A DNA stretch of 64,000 bases from Nostoc commune NIES-4072. GTDB taxonomy: Bacteria > Cyanobacteriota > Cyanobacteriia > Cyanobacteriales > Nostocaceae. Every line of letters starts with the position of its first letter. The stretch's first letter is position 1. The notes beneath the pieces are model-generated. The model ran no database searches and was not told the DNA's origin. It saw only the letters and a list, made by a program, of their open reading frames with translations. The position numbers were made by a program, and so were the translations under genes. The stretch lies in the NCBI RefSeq assembly GCF_003113895.1, contig NZ_BDUD01000001.1, positions 4,709,654 to 4,773,653 on the forward strand, given 5' to 3'. Below are positions 35,848-44,730 of this stretch, one piece after another.

Positions 35848-36183
35848 TCAGCAAAACCAGCCATCGCCGTCAGCATTCGGCTTACCCACAATTCTCAGAT
35901 TCAGGGATTCCAGGTAAGCCAGACCACTAGAGATTTGTGACACTGTTCCCCGCAATTCAATGTCAAAGTATCCTTCTTGATCTGTATTTGGTTGTAGCAT
36001 AGCTTTAGTAATATTAACTACCAAGCCGTAAGCAGAAATTAACTGCGAAATCACAGGCGCTTGCAGATAGCATTTAGGAATATATATCCGCAGCCGAATC
36101 TGGGTGATTTGGCTTTTTGTGTAAACTGAAGAAACCAGTGATAATCTGGTTTGGGAATTGTGACGGTTATTTAATGCTGCCAT
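35848..36183 (-). CDS. NIL-domain protein, single domain
   Basis: From the ATG at 36183 it is 111 residues; the frame extends to 36234 but that part is encoded by a dispersed repeat. One NIL domain occupies about residues 30-100: RLRIYIPKCYLQAPVISQLI, then AYGLVVNITKAML, GYFDIELRG and an amphipathic helix. NIL domains regulate MetN-type transporters and occur in sulfur-linked ferredoxins. This copy sits 6 bp from the end of convergent cysR. Probably a soluble sulfur-metabolite sensor; ligand unknown. Confidence 0.75.
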   Translation of the reverse strand: MAALNNRHNSQTRLSLVSSVYTKSQITQIRLRIYIPKCYLQAPVISQLISAYGLVVNITKAMLQPNTDQEGYFDIELRGTVSQISSGLAYLESLNLRIVGKPNADGDGWFC

Positions 36184-36205
36184 TGGGTAGTGACTATTTT
36201 GTGAA

Positions 36206-36883
36206 TTAGCGTAGGCGTAGCCCGTCGTATACATCGCTATAAACGCTAGACAAATCTAGCCAAATTGGTAGCCCCAGTTTTTCTAAATAACTCAGGCTAG
36301 AGTAGAGTTGCTTTGTTCTCCCCCATAAATCCAAATCAAACCAGCCGTCATCTTCGGTATCGGGTTGGAGTCTAGCACTGGTGATATTGACTGTTAGTCC
36401 ATAACGAGAAACTAACTCGGAAATCACTGGTTCTTCGTAATAAGATTTTAAGACGCACACTTGCAAGCGCAATCGACTGGTTTGACCGAGAGAAATCCAT
36501 TGCTGGAATTGTTCTTGCCATTGATTTTTTAGCCATGCAGAGTCTTTGGGACTCATGCTAGCTGGATGTGGGAAAGTTAAAGAGTGTTGGTTGGGTTGAA
36601 TGTGGTTAGCGATCGCTAATTCCAGCAAATTCACTCCCAATCCTTGCAAGTAAGTTAGACTATTTGTCAGTTTTTGAGGATTTCCCGAAAGTTCCAAGTC
36701 AAACCAGCCATCGCTGTCACTGTCAGATATCAAGGATGCGGCTTTGATATTAACGGTTAAATCATAACGAGACACCAGTCGAGAAATTACAGGTTGCCTA
36801 TGATACCTCTGAGGCACAAGAATTCGACTGTGGACTGAAGCGGGTTCTACAGATTTACTCTGAGACATCAGATTAATTCCCAA
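36206..36883 (-). CDS. Protein with two NIL domains
   Basis: 225 residues. The first NIL domain is at about residues 20-90 (PQRYHRQPVISRLVSRYDLT, GWFDLELSGNPQKL), the second at about 145-215 (KSYYEEPVISELVSRYGLTV, GWFDLDLWGRTKQL). A helical linker rich in Gln/Trp lies between them. The last residues (YDGLRLR) are encoded by a dispersed repeat and an inverted copy of that repeat lies just upstream of the ATG, so the gene is bracketed. The tandem arrangement suggests an intramolecular NIL dimer. Function inferred only from the sulfur context. Confidence 0.8.
   Translation of the reverse strand: MGINLMSQSKSVEPASVHSRILVPQRYHRQPVISRLVSRYDLTVNIKAASLISDSDSDGWFDLELSGNPQKLTNSLTYLQGLGVNLLELAIANHIQPNQHSLTFPHPASMSPKDSAWLKNQWQEQFQQWISLGQTSRLRLQVCVLKSYYEEPVISELVSRYGLTVNITSARLQPDTEDDGWFDLDLWGRTKQLYSSLSYLEKLGLPIWLDLSSVYSDVYDGLRLR
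36209..36238. repeat. Dispersed repeat at the 3' end of the double-NIL gene
   Basis: GCGTAGGCGTAGCCCGTCGT then ATACATCGCT. It forms the last codons of the double-NIL frame and could supply an upstream start for the following NIL gene. Confidence 0.8.
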
Positions 36884-36884
36884 T

Positions 36885-36914
36885 AGCGATGCCTACAGGG
36901 GACTGTGCCTACGC
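36885..36914. repeat. Inverted copy of the same repeat at the 5' end of the double-NIL gene
   Basis: AGCGATGCCTACAGGGGACT then GTGCCTACGC; its complement aligns with the copy at 36209-36238. It begins two bases upstream of the ATG at 36883. Confidence 0.75.
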
Positions 36915-37504
36915 AATCTTTAGGTTCGGCAGAGAATTTTGCTAATGCCGTACCCCTGCAACTCAACTGTGCTTCCATGAATGTCAGCCTCATAGAGATT
37001 TTCATATTTCTGGCTTCTATTAAACTACGGTAACACTATCGATTTTACGCATTTATTCTTATGCAAAGCAACGTATCACAAAGTTTGCAAAAAAGCAATG
37101 TGTAAATGCACGTAACTATGCTCAGTTTATTTGGAGTATTATAGCACTACTGTTGACAATTCACTATATCTGTAGTATATATATGACGTAATAATATTAA
37201 AGTGTTTCCACAGCTTGAAACGCAATTTTAAGGTTTTTTAATCGAAAGTAATTGATTGGCTAGTGGGCGATCGCATATATCAGTAAACCAAAAAGTTTTT
37301 CTCCAGAGAGCGATCGCTAAATATTTTCTTTTATTACTATGAAAAAATAAAATATTTGTAGGTTGGGTTAAACAAAGTGAAACCCAACCTACGCTTAGAT
37401 TTATAAAAACTAATCACAAACATTAGTTTCTGATTTTTATCTCGTGAGAGTCATAAAAAAGCGTTAGTAAGCCCAAAGTAATTTAATTTCACCTGCCTTT
37501 GAGT
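36915..37504. other. Intergenic region with hairpin and CTACGGTAA motif
   Basis: CTACGGTAA occurs at 37025-37033. A strong hairpin at 37358-37392 pairs GTAGGTTGGGTT with AACCCAACCTAC around an 11-base loop; this is a dispersed repeat type and may terminate the NIL gene at 37505. Two GCGATCGC sites occur. No gene seen. Confidence 0.65.
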
Positions 37505-37771
37505 TTACCAATCACTTGCTTTAGTGTCATCCCAGACTTCCAATTCCAAGTCGCGGAGATAACTTAACCCGCTCTGAATTTGTGCATCTGTTCCTTGTAA
37601 TTCCAGGTCAAACCAACCATCACCGACAGCATTCGCTCCCAACATGGCTGCGGTGATATTCACAGTCAGTCCATAGTCAGATACCAGGCGAGAAATTACA
37701 GGTTCCTGGTGATAGTCTTTGGGAATTCTTAGTAGAATCCGTTTGTTAGTAAGTGTATTGTCAGTAGCCAT
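37505..37771 (-). CDS. NIL-domain protein, single domain
   Basis: 88 residues, almost entirely one NIL domain: NKRILLRIPKDYHQEPVISR, DYGLTVNITAAML, GDGWFDLELQGTDAQIQSGL. The sequence is closest to the second domain of the gene at 36206. It lies 150 bp downstream of cysW on the same strand, so it may be the last gene of the sulfate transporter transcript. In other bacteria the NIL domain of MetN binds the transported amino acid and inhibits uptake; a similar feedback role here is only a suggestion. Confidence 0.82.
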   Translation of the reverse strand: MATDNTLTNKRILLRIPKDYHQEPVISRLVSDYGLTVNITAAMLGANAVGDGWFDLELQGTDAQIQSGLSYLRDLELEVWDDTKASDW

Positions 37772-37920
37772 ATCTGAATTATTTCAATCCCTGATAGGGA
37801 TTGGTACAGAACTACTCTTAACCTTAGCGGTAATTTCCTGATAGGTACTAAGTAGATCGTACCATGTCCCATGATTTGCTTGTATCCTATTCACAGGATA
37901 ACTATAATCTCTTAATTTTT

Positions 37921-38796
37921 CTATTCAACATCTTTAATGCGGGTTTTCCGTTCTAAAAGCTCCTTCAGTACTAAGGTTACTACTGCTAGCAACGCTAACA
38001 GTACAGCCGCAGAGAAGGCAGCTTCGGTTTCATATTGTTTGTAAGCGTCTTCTACAAACAGTGGTAGGCTCTGGGTTTGGTCAGCAATGTTGCCAGATAC
38101 CACCGAAACCGCGCCGAATTCACCCATTGCTCTGGCATTGGTCAAAATTAAACCATAGAGTAAACCCCAACGGATACTAGGCAAGGTGACGCGCCAAAAT
38201 ATTTGCCAATCTTTCGCACCTAAAGTTCTAGCAGCTTCTTCTTGATCCTTGCCAAATTCCTCTAAAACAGGAATTACTTCCCGCGCCACAAAGGGCATAC
38301 TTACAAACGCTGTAGCCAGCACCATACCTGGAAAGGCAAAGATAATTTTGATATCATGAGCCTGGAGCCAAGGCCCAAACCAGCCATTGCGACCGTAAAG
38401 TAGCACAATCATCAATCCTGCAACTACGGGCGAGATGGAAAAGGGCAGGTCAATAATGCTCAAAACTACAGCGCGTCCGGGAAATTTATGACGAGCGATC
38501 GCCCAAGCTGCACATAAACCAAATACCGTATTTAAAGGTAGAGAAATCACAGCTAATAACAGTGTTAACCAAGCTGCATGGAGAAAAGCTGGGCGCAACA
38601 GGTTGGATAAAAACGGCCCAGTTCCTTTGCTGAAGGCTTGCACAAAAACGTTAATTGCCGGGATATATTGAACTAAAGCTAAATAGGTGATCGCTATACC
38701 AATTAAAAGTATTGGTACCCAACTCTTCTGCTCTTTCGGTTTGGCTATATCTGTATCAGATGCAGATGAGTGAAAACTTGGCTTATCTACTGTCAT
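37921..38796 (-). CDS. cysW: Sulfate ABC transporter permease CysW
   Basis: 291 residues with six membrane helices and the EAA loop [20 protein letters not shown] near residue 205, then [16 protein letters not shown]. The N-terminal [19 protein letters not shown] is a soluble leader. Its start overlaps the cysT stop by 14 bp, so the subunits are translationally coupled. It forms the sulfate channel with CysT. The ATPase gene cysA is not in this window. Confidence 0.92.
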   Translation of the reverse strand: MTVDKPSFHSSASDTDIAKPKEQKSWVPILLIGIAITYLALVQYIPAINVFVQAFSKGTGPFLSNLLRPAFLHAAWLTLLLAVISLPLNTVFGLCAAWAIARHKFPGRAVVLSIIDLPFSISPVVAGLMIVLLYGRNGWFGPWLQAHDIKIIFAFPGMVLATAFVSMPFVAREVIPVLEEFGKDQEEAARTLGAKDWQIFWRVTLPSIRWGLLYGLILTNARAMGEFGAVSVVSGNIADQTQSLPLFVEDAYKQYETEAAFSAAVLLALLAVVTLVLKELLERKTRIKDVE

Positions 38797-39649
38797 ATCG
38801 CCTTGCCCATGCTTGTAAGAAATTAATTGCCAATAGTAGTACCAATGAAATGGATAGTAAAACTATGCCAATTACTGTTGCACCAGAATAGTCATACTGC
38901 TCTAACCGTTGGAAAATCAACACAGGTGCGATCAAATCTTGGAATGGCGTATTGGAAGAGATAATTACAGTCGAACCATATTCCCCAACTGCACGGGAGA
39001 AACCCAAGGCAACACCAGTTAAAATTGTCGGAAATAAAGGTGGCAAAATCACTTTCCAAAAGGTCTGCCATTGAGAAGCACCCAGACACCAAGCGGCTTC
39101 TTCAATTTCATGTTCCATTTCCTGAAGCACGGGTTGCACAGTTCTCACGATAAAAGGTAGTGAGATAAATATCATTGCCACTGCTACTCCCGTGCGGGTA
39201 AAGGATACCTTAATTCCCAGTGGTGCTAGTAGCGAACCTATCCAACCATTATCGCTGTAAACTGTTGCCAATGTTAACCCTGCTACCGATGTTGGTAGTG
39301 CAAAGGGTAAATCCACTGTGGCGTCAATCAAGCGTTTGAAGGGAAAGTCGTAGCGAACCAAAACCCAGGCAATTAGAGTACCAAATACGCCATTGAGCAA
39401 GGCTGCAAAGATTGCTGTAAAAAAAGTGACATTGTATGTTGCTAATGCTACATCACTGGTTGCGATCGCCCAAAATCTCGCTGGAGGTTCCGTACTTGCT
39501 TTCAGGAACATGGCAATTATGGGGATAAACAACATCACTGTCAGGTATCCTATGGTGATTCGCCAAGTCCAAGGAACCCGCCCCAATTTCTTCCAAAACG
39601 GTGTTTTGCGTTCAACTTCGAGAGACGGAGATACAGTTGTCATAGTCAA
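38783..39649 (-). CDS. cysT: Sulfate ABC transporter permease CysT
   Basis: 288 residues with six membrane helices and the EAA loop [21 protein letters not shown] near residue 190 followed by [17 protein letters not shown], the typical CysT/CysU motif. It follows sbpA on the minus strand after a 220-bp spacer containing a perfect palindrome, and overlaps cysW. Confidence 0.92.
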   Translation of the reverse strand: MTMTTVSPSLEVERKTPFWKKLGRVPWTWRITIGYLTVMLFIPIIAMFLKASTEPPARFWAIATSDVALATYNVTFFTAIFAALLNGVFGTLIAWVLVRYDFPFKRLIDATVDLPFALPTSVAGLTLATVYSDNGWIGSLLAPLGIKVSFTRTGVAVAMIFISLPFIVRTVQPVLQEMEHEIEEAAWCLGASQWQTFWKVILPPLFPTILTGVALGFSRAVGEYGSTVIISSNTPFQDLIAPVLIFQRLEQYDYSGATVIGIVLLSISLVLLLAINFLQAWARRYDSR

Positions 39650-39733
39650 AAATTCAAAAATTGAAATTCACAAGAAGTTTTGGCGTTGCTGATTGGGATA
39701 TGAAAAATAATTTTGCGTCATTTTAAAATCTTT

Positions 39734-39762
39734 GTAGAGACGTTGCAATGCAACGTCTCTAC
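39734..39762. repeat. Palindromic dispersed repeat between sbpA and cysT
   Basis: GTAGAGACGTTGCA and its exact complement flank a single A. The RNA would form a 14-bp stem. ACAAATG heptamers follow at 39839-39866. In the sbpA-cysT transcript the stem could end or stabilise the upstream part, favouring binding protein over permease; this is inference. Confidence 0.8.
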
Positions 39763-39870
39763 ATCTCGATTTATACCTCGATTCAGCAAGACCGAAGTTT
39801 TTCGTCATTAGTTGGTCTTTTTGTTCACCGACCATTAACAAATGACAAATGACAAATGACAAATGACTAA

Positions 39871-41061
39871 TTACCTTTTCTTGGCTTGAATCTGGTCAAA
39901 AATCGCTCCCTCTGCGAAGAACTTCTGATTGATTCCATCCCAACCGCCGAAGTCTGCAACTGTACCTAAAGTTTTCACCTTAGGAAATTTGTCTGCTACT
40001 TCCTTACTTAGGGTCAAAGTATCATCCACTGGCCGGAATCCCAATTTTGCAAATTCCTGTTGAGCCTCTGGAGTATATAGATATTTGACAAAACCTTCGG
40101 CAACTTCACGCGTACCGTGCTTATCAACATTTTTATCTACCACTGCGATGGGATTATCGATAGATATATTGACATCAGGGATGATCGCAGTTAATTTTTC
40201 ACCCTTTTGTTCTGCCAAGATAATCTCATTTTCATAGTTAATCAGGGCATCACCTTGACCCTGCTTAAAAAAGGCATCAGTAGCTTCACGGGCATCTTTA
40301 GTTAACAAGGGCACATTTCTGTACACTTTGGTAACAAATTCAGTCGCTTTAGCATCATCTCCACCAGTTTTAATTACTGAATTCCAAAGAGCTAAGAAAT
40401 TCCAGCGAGCAACTCCTGATGTTTTAGGATCAGCAGTAATTAGTTTGATACCGTCCTTAGATAAATCTTGCCAAGTCTTGATGTTTTTCGGATTGCCTGG
40501 ACGGGTGACTAATGCTGCCACTGATTTAGAAACAATCCCATTATTAGGAACTTCTTTTTCCCATCCTGGCTGAATCAATCCAGCCTTCTCAATCTTTGAG
40601 GTGTCTCCAGCTAGTGCCAAGTGAACAACATCTGCTTCCAAACCATCGATAACGGCGCGAGTTTGGGAACCAGATCCGCCATAGCTTTGCTTGAAGACGA
40701 CAGTTTGGTTATGATCTTTCTTCCACTGTTCTACAAATTTAGGAATAATTGCTTCGTGAGCCGCTTTGGTAACTGCAAAGGAAACCAGAGTTAGTTCAAC
40801 ATTATCTTTACTTGCTGCCACAGGGCTGGCAGCAGGGGTTTCAGAGGAAGGATTACTCGCTGTTCCACCAGAGCAGGCGGCAAGCGCCAAACTCAATACA
40901 GTCCCTACCAAAAAGAGTGATACAAAGCTTTTGAGCGAATTTAGTCTGAACCGATACGTTCTATGTTTAACGTAGATGCGTTTGCGGAGCGTCTCGCAGA
41001 GAAGCAGCTTGTCATAAGACATCGCTTGTAACCTTTTTAGTGGGCGTTGCCACAAACTCAT
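39871..41061 (-). CDS. sbpA: Sulfate-binding lipoprotein SbpA
   Basis: 396 residues; GGAGGAAATAAAATG gives a strong start at 41061. The lipobox LAAC (Cys near residue 63) ends a hydrophobic segment. The mature protein shows LVSFAVTKAAHEAIIPKF, KQSYGGSGSQTRAV, ADVVHLALAG and KDAREATDAFFKQGQGDALI, the sulfate-pocket pattern. The unusually long N-terminus before the signal core includes codons (about residues 18-28) from a dispersed repeat, so secretion efficiency may differ from relatives. First gene of sbpA-cysT-cysW. Confidence 0.92.
   Translation of the reverse strand: MSLWQRPLKRLQAMSYDKLLLCETLRKRIYVKHRTYRFRLNSLKSFVSLFLVGTVLSLALAACSGGTASNPSSETPAASPVAASKDNVELTLVSFAVTKAAHEAIIPKFVEQWKKDHNQTVVFKQSYGGSGSQTRAVIDGLEADVVHLALAGDTSKIEKAGLIQPGWEKEVPNNGIVSKSVAALVTRPGNPKNIKTWQDLSKDGIKLITADPKTSGVARWNFLALWNSVIKTGGDDAKATEFVTKVYRNVPLLTKDAREATDAFFKQGQGDALINYENEIILAEQKGEKLTAIIPDVNISIDNPIAVVDKNVDKHGTREVAEGFVKYLYTPEAQQEFAKLGFRPVDDTLTLSKEVADKFPKVKTLGTVADFGGWDGINQKFFAEGAIFDQIQAKKR
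40978..41010. repeat. Dispersed repeat within the sbpA leader codons
   Basis: GCGTTTGCGGAGCGTCTCGC followed by AGAGAAGCAGCTT. It is related to 9484-9508 and 58339-58366 and is translated on the minus strand ahead of the signal peptide core. Confidence 0.75.
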
Positions 41062-41484
41062 TTTATTTCCTCCGCTAAATCTACAAATAATTGATGGGAA
41101 TACAGTTATTAGTGTTTATCATACTGGATAATTCCATGTATCTAGTTGCAAACACTAACAAACCTCACATTCTTTATCAAGAATATGGTGATTTTAGCAG
41201 TTTTGTGAACAATTACAATGCTTTTACTTTTAACTATCAATTTATCATCACAATTCGCTACCTAGTAAATCCAGCAAATTGCTTCATTTAGTTATTAGTC
41301 CCAGAGAAACCACGCCCACTTTTTGACATAGTTTGAATTAGTCTGATATCATTGGTTTTTTTCGCCTAGAAAGGGCGAGGTATGTACCAAAAAGTTATCA
41401 AAAATAAAACCCATCTAGAAAGTATCTATATCTAAATGGGAAAATTTCTGGTTAATTTGTGAATTCGCCAACAGGATCAGATTC
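41062..41484. other. Intergenic region upstream of sbpA
   Basis: AT-rich. A small CGCCTAGAAAGGGCG-type dyad is near 41363. The sbpA promoter should lie here, but I see no CTACGGTAA motif or other clear operator. No gene is evident. Confidence 0.45.
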
Positions 41485-42264
41485 TTAACTAAATGCATAT
41501 TTCAGGGGTAGTCCATCCTGAAAAACTAGTAATTCTCCAGGTTGGATTTGTGTCCAAACTTCGTTGTCAGTAAGGGGTGTGGTGGCAATGACAGCGACGC
41601 GATCGCGTTCTGTAGTCACCTCCCGAAAATCTACAGTCATGTCTTGGTCAATTAAATGGGCAGCTGCAAAAGGCGCTTGGCGGACAATGTAGCTGAGTTT
41701 GGTTGAACAATAAGCAAAAAAGTGGACTCCATCTGATAATAAGTAATTAAATATACCCACGTTTGCAATTACAGCAGTAATTTCTTGCAACACAGGGTAC
41801 AGTTCCTTTATGTCAGGCTTACCTCCAGGAAAGCGCGATCGCAATGTTTCTAAGATCATACAGAATGCTTTTTCGCTATCTGTATCACCTACGGCTTGAT
41901 AAAATCCCAAATTTTCTGGTTCAAAATTTGGCAAATTACCGTTGTGGGCAAACACCCAATATTGACCCCACAATTCTCTGCGGAAAGGATGACAGTTGTG
42001 TAAGGCAACTTCACCCTGAGTAGCTTTACGGATATGGGCAATAACATGGGTTGAGTGGATGGGATAACTCCGCACAAACTCTGCGATAGGAGAAGCAACA
42101 GAAGGTTGAGCGTCTAAAAACATTCGACATCCCTTTCCTTCAAAGAAAGCAATGCCCCAACCATCGCTATGATCATCCGTTTTTCCTCCCCGTGCAGAAA
42201 ACCCTTCAAAAGAAAAGCAAATATCCGTTGGAACATTGCAATTCATTCCGAGCAATTGACACAT
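41485..42264 (-). CDS. Class II glutamine amidotransferase (YafJ/EgtC-like)
   Basis: I choose the ATG at 42264 because the following codon is Cys2 (MCQLLGMNC), the N-terminal nucleophile exposed after Met removal; the frame is open six codons further. The product is 259 residues with DHSDGWGIAFF, VIAHIRKATQG, the NCHPF and FAHNGNLPNF motifs of the Ntn-hydrolase glutaminase domain. Such stand-alone proteins hydrolyse gamma-glutamyl amides; the acceptor here is unknown. No ergothioneine genes are adjacent. Confidence 0.87.
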   Translation of the reverse strand: MCQLLGMNCNVPTDICFSFEGFSARGGKTDDHSDGWGIAFFEGKGCRMFLDAQPSVASPIAEFVRSYPIHSTHVIAHIRKATQGEVALHNCHPFRRELWGQYWVFAHNGNLPNFEPENLGFYQAVGDTDSEKAFCMILETLRSRFPGGKPDIKELYPVLQEITAVIANVGIFNYLLSDGVHFFAYCSTKLSYIVRQAPFAAAHLIDQDMTVDFREVTTERDRVAVIATTPLTDNEVWTQIQPGELLVFQDGLPLKYAFS

Positions 42265-42430
42265 GGATGTTGTCGCTCTCAATTTTTGACTACGGCCTCA
42301 GGATCAAGATACTTCAGAATGCTCATTGATTCTGGAGCGATCGCTTCAATCTTAGAATTGAAAGCTGAGATATTCCAAATGATCCCTAAAAATAAAGAAT
42401 CTGCTTCAAGTGAGCAATATGACACTAATC

Positions 42431-42949
42431 TTAAAACATTTGCTGTAAATATTGCTCATAGCCTAATTCTTCTAGTTTTGCTTGTTTTGCAATTACTGAT
42501 TCACATAACGTTTGGCGATATTGCTGCACTTTGTCTAACAATTCTGGTTGATGAGTTGCGAGGATTTGTACTGCTAAAAGTCCGGCATTTTTGGCATTAC
42601 CGATCGCCACTGTTGCTACTGGAATACCCGCAGGCATTTGTAAAATAGAATACAAAGAATCAACGCCTTGTAAGTTACGAGTAGGTACAGGAACACCAAT
42701 AACAGGAAGTGGAGTTAAAGAGGCTACCATTCCCGGCAGATGTGCTGCACCACCAGCACCAGCAATAATTACCTTAATACCGCGTTGGTGTGCAAATTGA
42801 GCATATTGCACCATGCGTTCTGGGGTACGATGAGCAGAAACGATCGCCACTTCGATTTCAACACCAAATTCTTCACAAACTGCGATCGCGTCCTTCATGG
42901 TGGGCAAATCGGAATCGCTGCCCATGATAATACCAACTAAGGGAGTCAT
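42431..42949 (-). CDS. purE: N5-carboxyaminoimidazole ribonucleotide mutase
   Basis: 172 residues. The class I PurE signatures are present: [16 protein letters not shown] at the start, [14 protein letters not shown] near residue 40 and [19 protein letters not shown] near 60. It converts N5-CAIR to CAIR in purine synthesis. It is divergent from nagA, and ATTTTGG heptamers lie directly upstream of the start. Confidence 0.95.
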   Translation of the reverse strand: MTPLVGIIMGSDSDLPTMKDAIAVCEEFGVEIEVAIVSAHRTPERMVQYAQFAHQRGIKVIIAGAGGAAHLPGMVASLTPLPVIGVPVPTRNLQGVDSLYSILQMPAGIPVATVAIGNAKNAGLLAVQILATHQPELLDKVQQYRQTLCESVIAKQAKLEELGYEQYLQQMF

Positions 42950-42952
42950 AGA

Positions 42953-42987
42953 ATTTTGGATTTTGGACTTTGGATTTTGGATTTTGG
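42953..42987. repeat. ATTTTGG heptamer array in the purE-nagA spacer
   Basis: Five head-to-tail heptamers, the third reading ACTTTGG. The complement of this unit (CCAAAAT) is translated inside recJ. Confidence 0.9.
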
Positions 42988-43048
42988 ATTAATTGCCGAT
43001 TGTTCCATCTAAAATCGGGTCAGGTTTAATTATTCCCTAGCCAGTGTG

Positions 43049-44269
43049 ATGACCAAAGCAACACAAAATCCTGTAGATATTATCAATGCTAGAGTACCTG
43101 GTTACAAAGATTTGCAGATGCTCTTGGTTAACCAAGAAGGCATAATTGAAGAAATCTTGCCAATGGGTACGGTAGGGATGCACAGATGTACGTCCCTACT
43201 AGATGTTGGTGGTGACTGGATTTCTCTAGGCGGCGTTGATTTGCAAATTAACGGTGCGTTGGGTTTGGCATTTCCCGAATTGACGGCTGAAAATGCTCAT
43301 GTACTCCAAAAAATCTCACAATTTTTGTGGGATGTTGGGGTAGATGGATTTTTACCTACACTTGTCACAACTTCAGTCGCAAATATTCAGCGATCGCTTG
43401 CTATTATTGCTGAGGTTATTCCCACTCAAAATGCTGGTGCCAGGATTCTTGGAGTACATTTAGAAGGCCCCTTTTTGAATCTCCAAAAGCGCGGCGCACA
43501 TCCAGCAGAGTACTTGTTACCCTTAACAATCGATCAGGTAAAGCGGGTTTTGGGTAATTATGCTCATGTTGTGAAAATCATCACCTTAGCACCGGAGTTA
43601 GATCCCACTGGCGAAGTCATTCCATATTTGCGTTCTCTGGGAATTACTGTCAGTTTAGGGCATTCTCAAGCAACAGCTGCCCAAGCGCAACGTGCCTTTG
43701 AGGAGGGTGCAACGATGGTAACTCATGCTTTCAACGCCATGCCAGCACTACATCACCGCGAACCAGGATTATTAGGGGCAGCAATTACCCATCCTAATGT
43801 AATGTGTGGTTTTATTGCTGATGGTGAACACGTTTCGCCCACGATGCTGCAAATTTTACTTCGCGCTAGTAATTACGAAAAAGGGCTGTTCCTCGTCAGT
43901 GATGCCCTTTCACCTTTAGGGCTACCCGATGGGGTGTATCCTTGGGATAGTCGGCAAATTGAAGTTAAAAATGGTACGGCACGACTGGCGAATGGCACTT
44001 TGTCGGGGACGACTTTACCTTTGTTAGTGGGAGTGCAGAATTTGGTGAAGTGGGGAATTTGTGACGTAGAAAGTGCAATTTTACTAGCTACTAATGCACC
44101 TAGAAAAGCGATTGGTTTACCAGAAATTGTCAAGAGTCAACCCGCTAATTTATTACGCTGGCATTGGGATAAGACTACAAAAGAATTAACTTGGCAACGT
44201 GTTCTCAGCACAGAGATGGTGAAGAAGGGAGGAGGTTGGAATTTATCTGTTACTCTCAACACCATCTAA
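43049..44269 (+). CDS. nagA: N-acetylglucosamine-6-phosphate deacetylase
   Basis: 406 residues from the ATG at 43049 (a GTG precedes it directly). Metal-site and active-site motifs of the amidohydrolase family are visible: GVDLQINGALG near residue 70, HLEGPFLNLQKRGAHP near 138, SLGHSQATAAQA, THAFNAMPALHHREPG and SDALSPLGLPDG. It removes acetate from GlcNAc-6-P in amino-sugar recycling. Residues around 48-56 (GTVGMHRCTSLL) come from a palindromic repeat inserted between two conserved strands. Confidence 0.93.
   Translation: MTKATQNPVDIINARVPGYKDLQMLLVNQEGIIEEILPMGTVGMHRCTSLLDVGGDWISLGGVDLQINGALGLAFPELTAENAHVLQKISQFLWDVGVDGFLPTLVTTSVANIQRSLAIIAEVIPTQNAGARILGVHLEGPFLNLQKRGAHPAEYLLPLTIDQVKRVLGNYAHVVKIITLAPELDPTGEVIPYLRSLGITVSLGHSQATAAQAQRAFEEGATMVTHAFNAMPALHHREPGLLGAAITHPNVMCGFIADGEHVSPTMLQILLRASNYEKGLFLVSDALSPLGLPDGVYPWDSRQIEVKNGTARLANGTLSGTTLPLLVGVQNLVKWGICDVESAILLATNAPRKAIGLPEIVKSQPANLLRWHWDKTTKELTWQRVLSTEMVKKGGGWNLSVTLNTI
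43172..43199. repeat. Palindromic repeat translated within nagA
   Basis: GTAGGGATG at 43172 and CGTCCCTAC at 43191-43199 are inverted (one mismatch). Intergenic palindromes of the GTAGGGACGT type are common in Nostoc-like genomes. The insertion leaves the frame open. Confidence 0.65.
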
Positions 44270-44730
44270 TTCCAAACTTGGGAAAAGAAAAAAGGGAAAG
44301 GGTTTTTTATCGCTAAGGATTAATTGCTGTGATAACGATAAAATTCCTACCTTCTTCAATGCCTCATTCTCACTGATTATTCAGGCAATGAATGCATTGA
44401 CATTCCTGTTGCATCAATACGGTTCGGATAAGCTCTTGAGGCAAGAGGGTATATAGGGTATATCTTCAGGCATTCTTTTCTTCCCCTGCTTCTCTTCTCC
44501 CCCTGCTCCCTCTGCCTGCCTTAACCAAGAAATTCCTTAACCGAACGGTATTGCTCTAGGGGCTTGTTTAAGTTGCTAATTAGCTAATTGCAGGTTAATA
44601 GCATGTTAATTATATGTTTTTTGCTTGCTGTCATCTCCCCTTAGAGCGATTGCCTAAATAAAATTAGTATTATAATTTACTATTAGTTACATGATTTCAT
44701 TGAATTACATCAAGTCATGGAGAGAAGTAG
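44270..44730. other. Intergenic region after nagA
   Basis: A GGGAAAGGG-TTTTTT stretch lies near 44296 and pyrimidine-rich CTTCCCCTGCTTC repeats lie at 44480-44520. No gene or clear promoter is recognised; a GGAGAGAAGTAG site precedes the next ATG. Confidence 0.45.

Noticed and set aside
36184..36234. Upstream start of the single-NIL gene at 36234
   Set aside because: The extra 17 codons are encoded by a dispersed repeat and overlap the previous gene; the ATG at 36183 gives the domain without it.
41091..41291. 66-codon plus-strand frame upstream of sbpA
   Set aside because: No ribosome binding site, AT-rich and without recognisable features; it occupies the likely sbpA promoter region.
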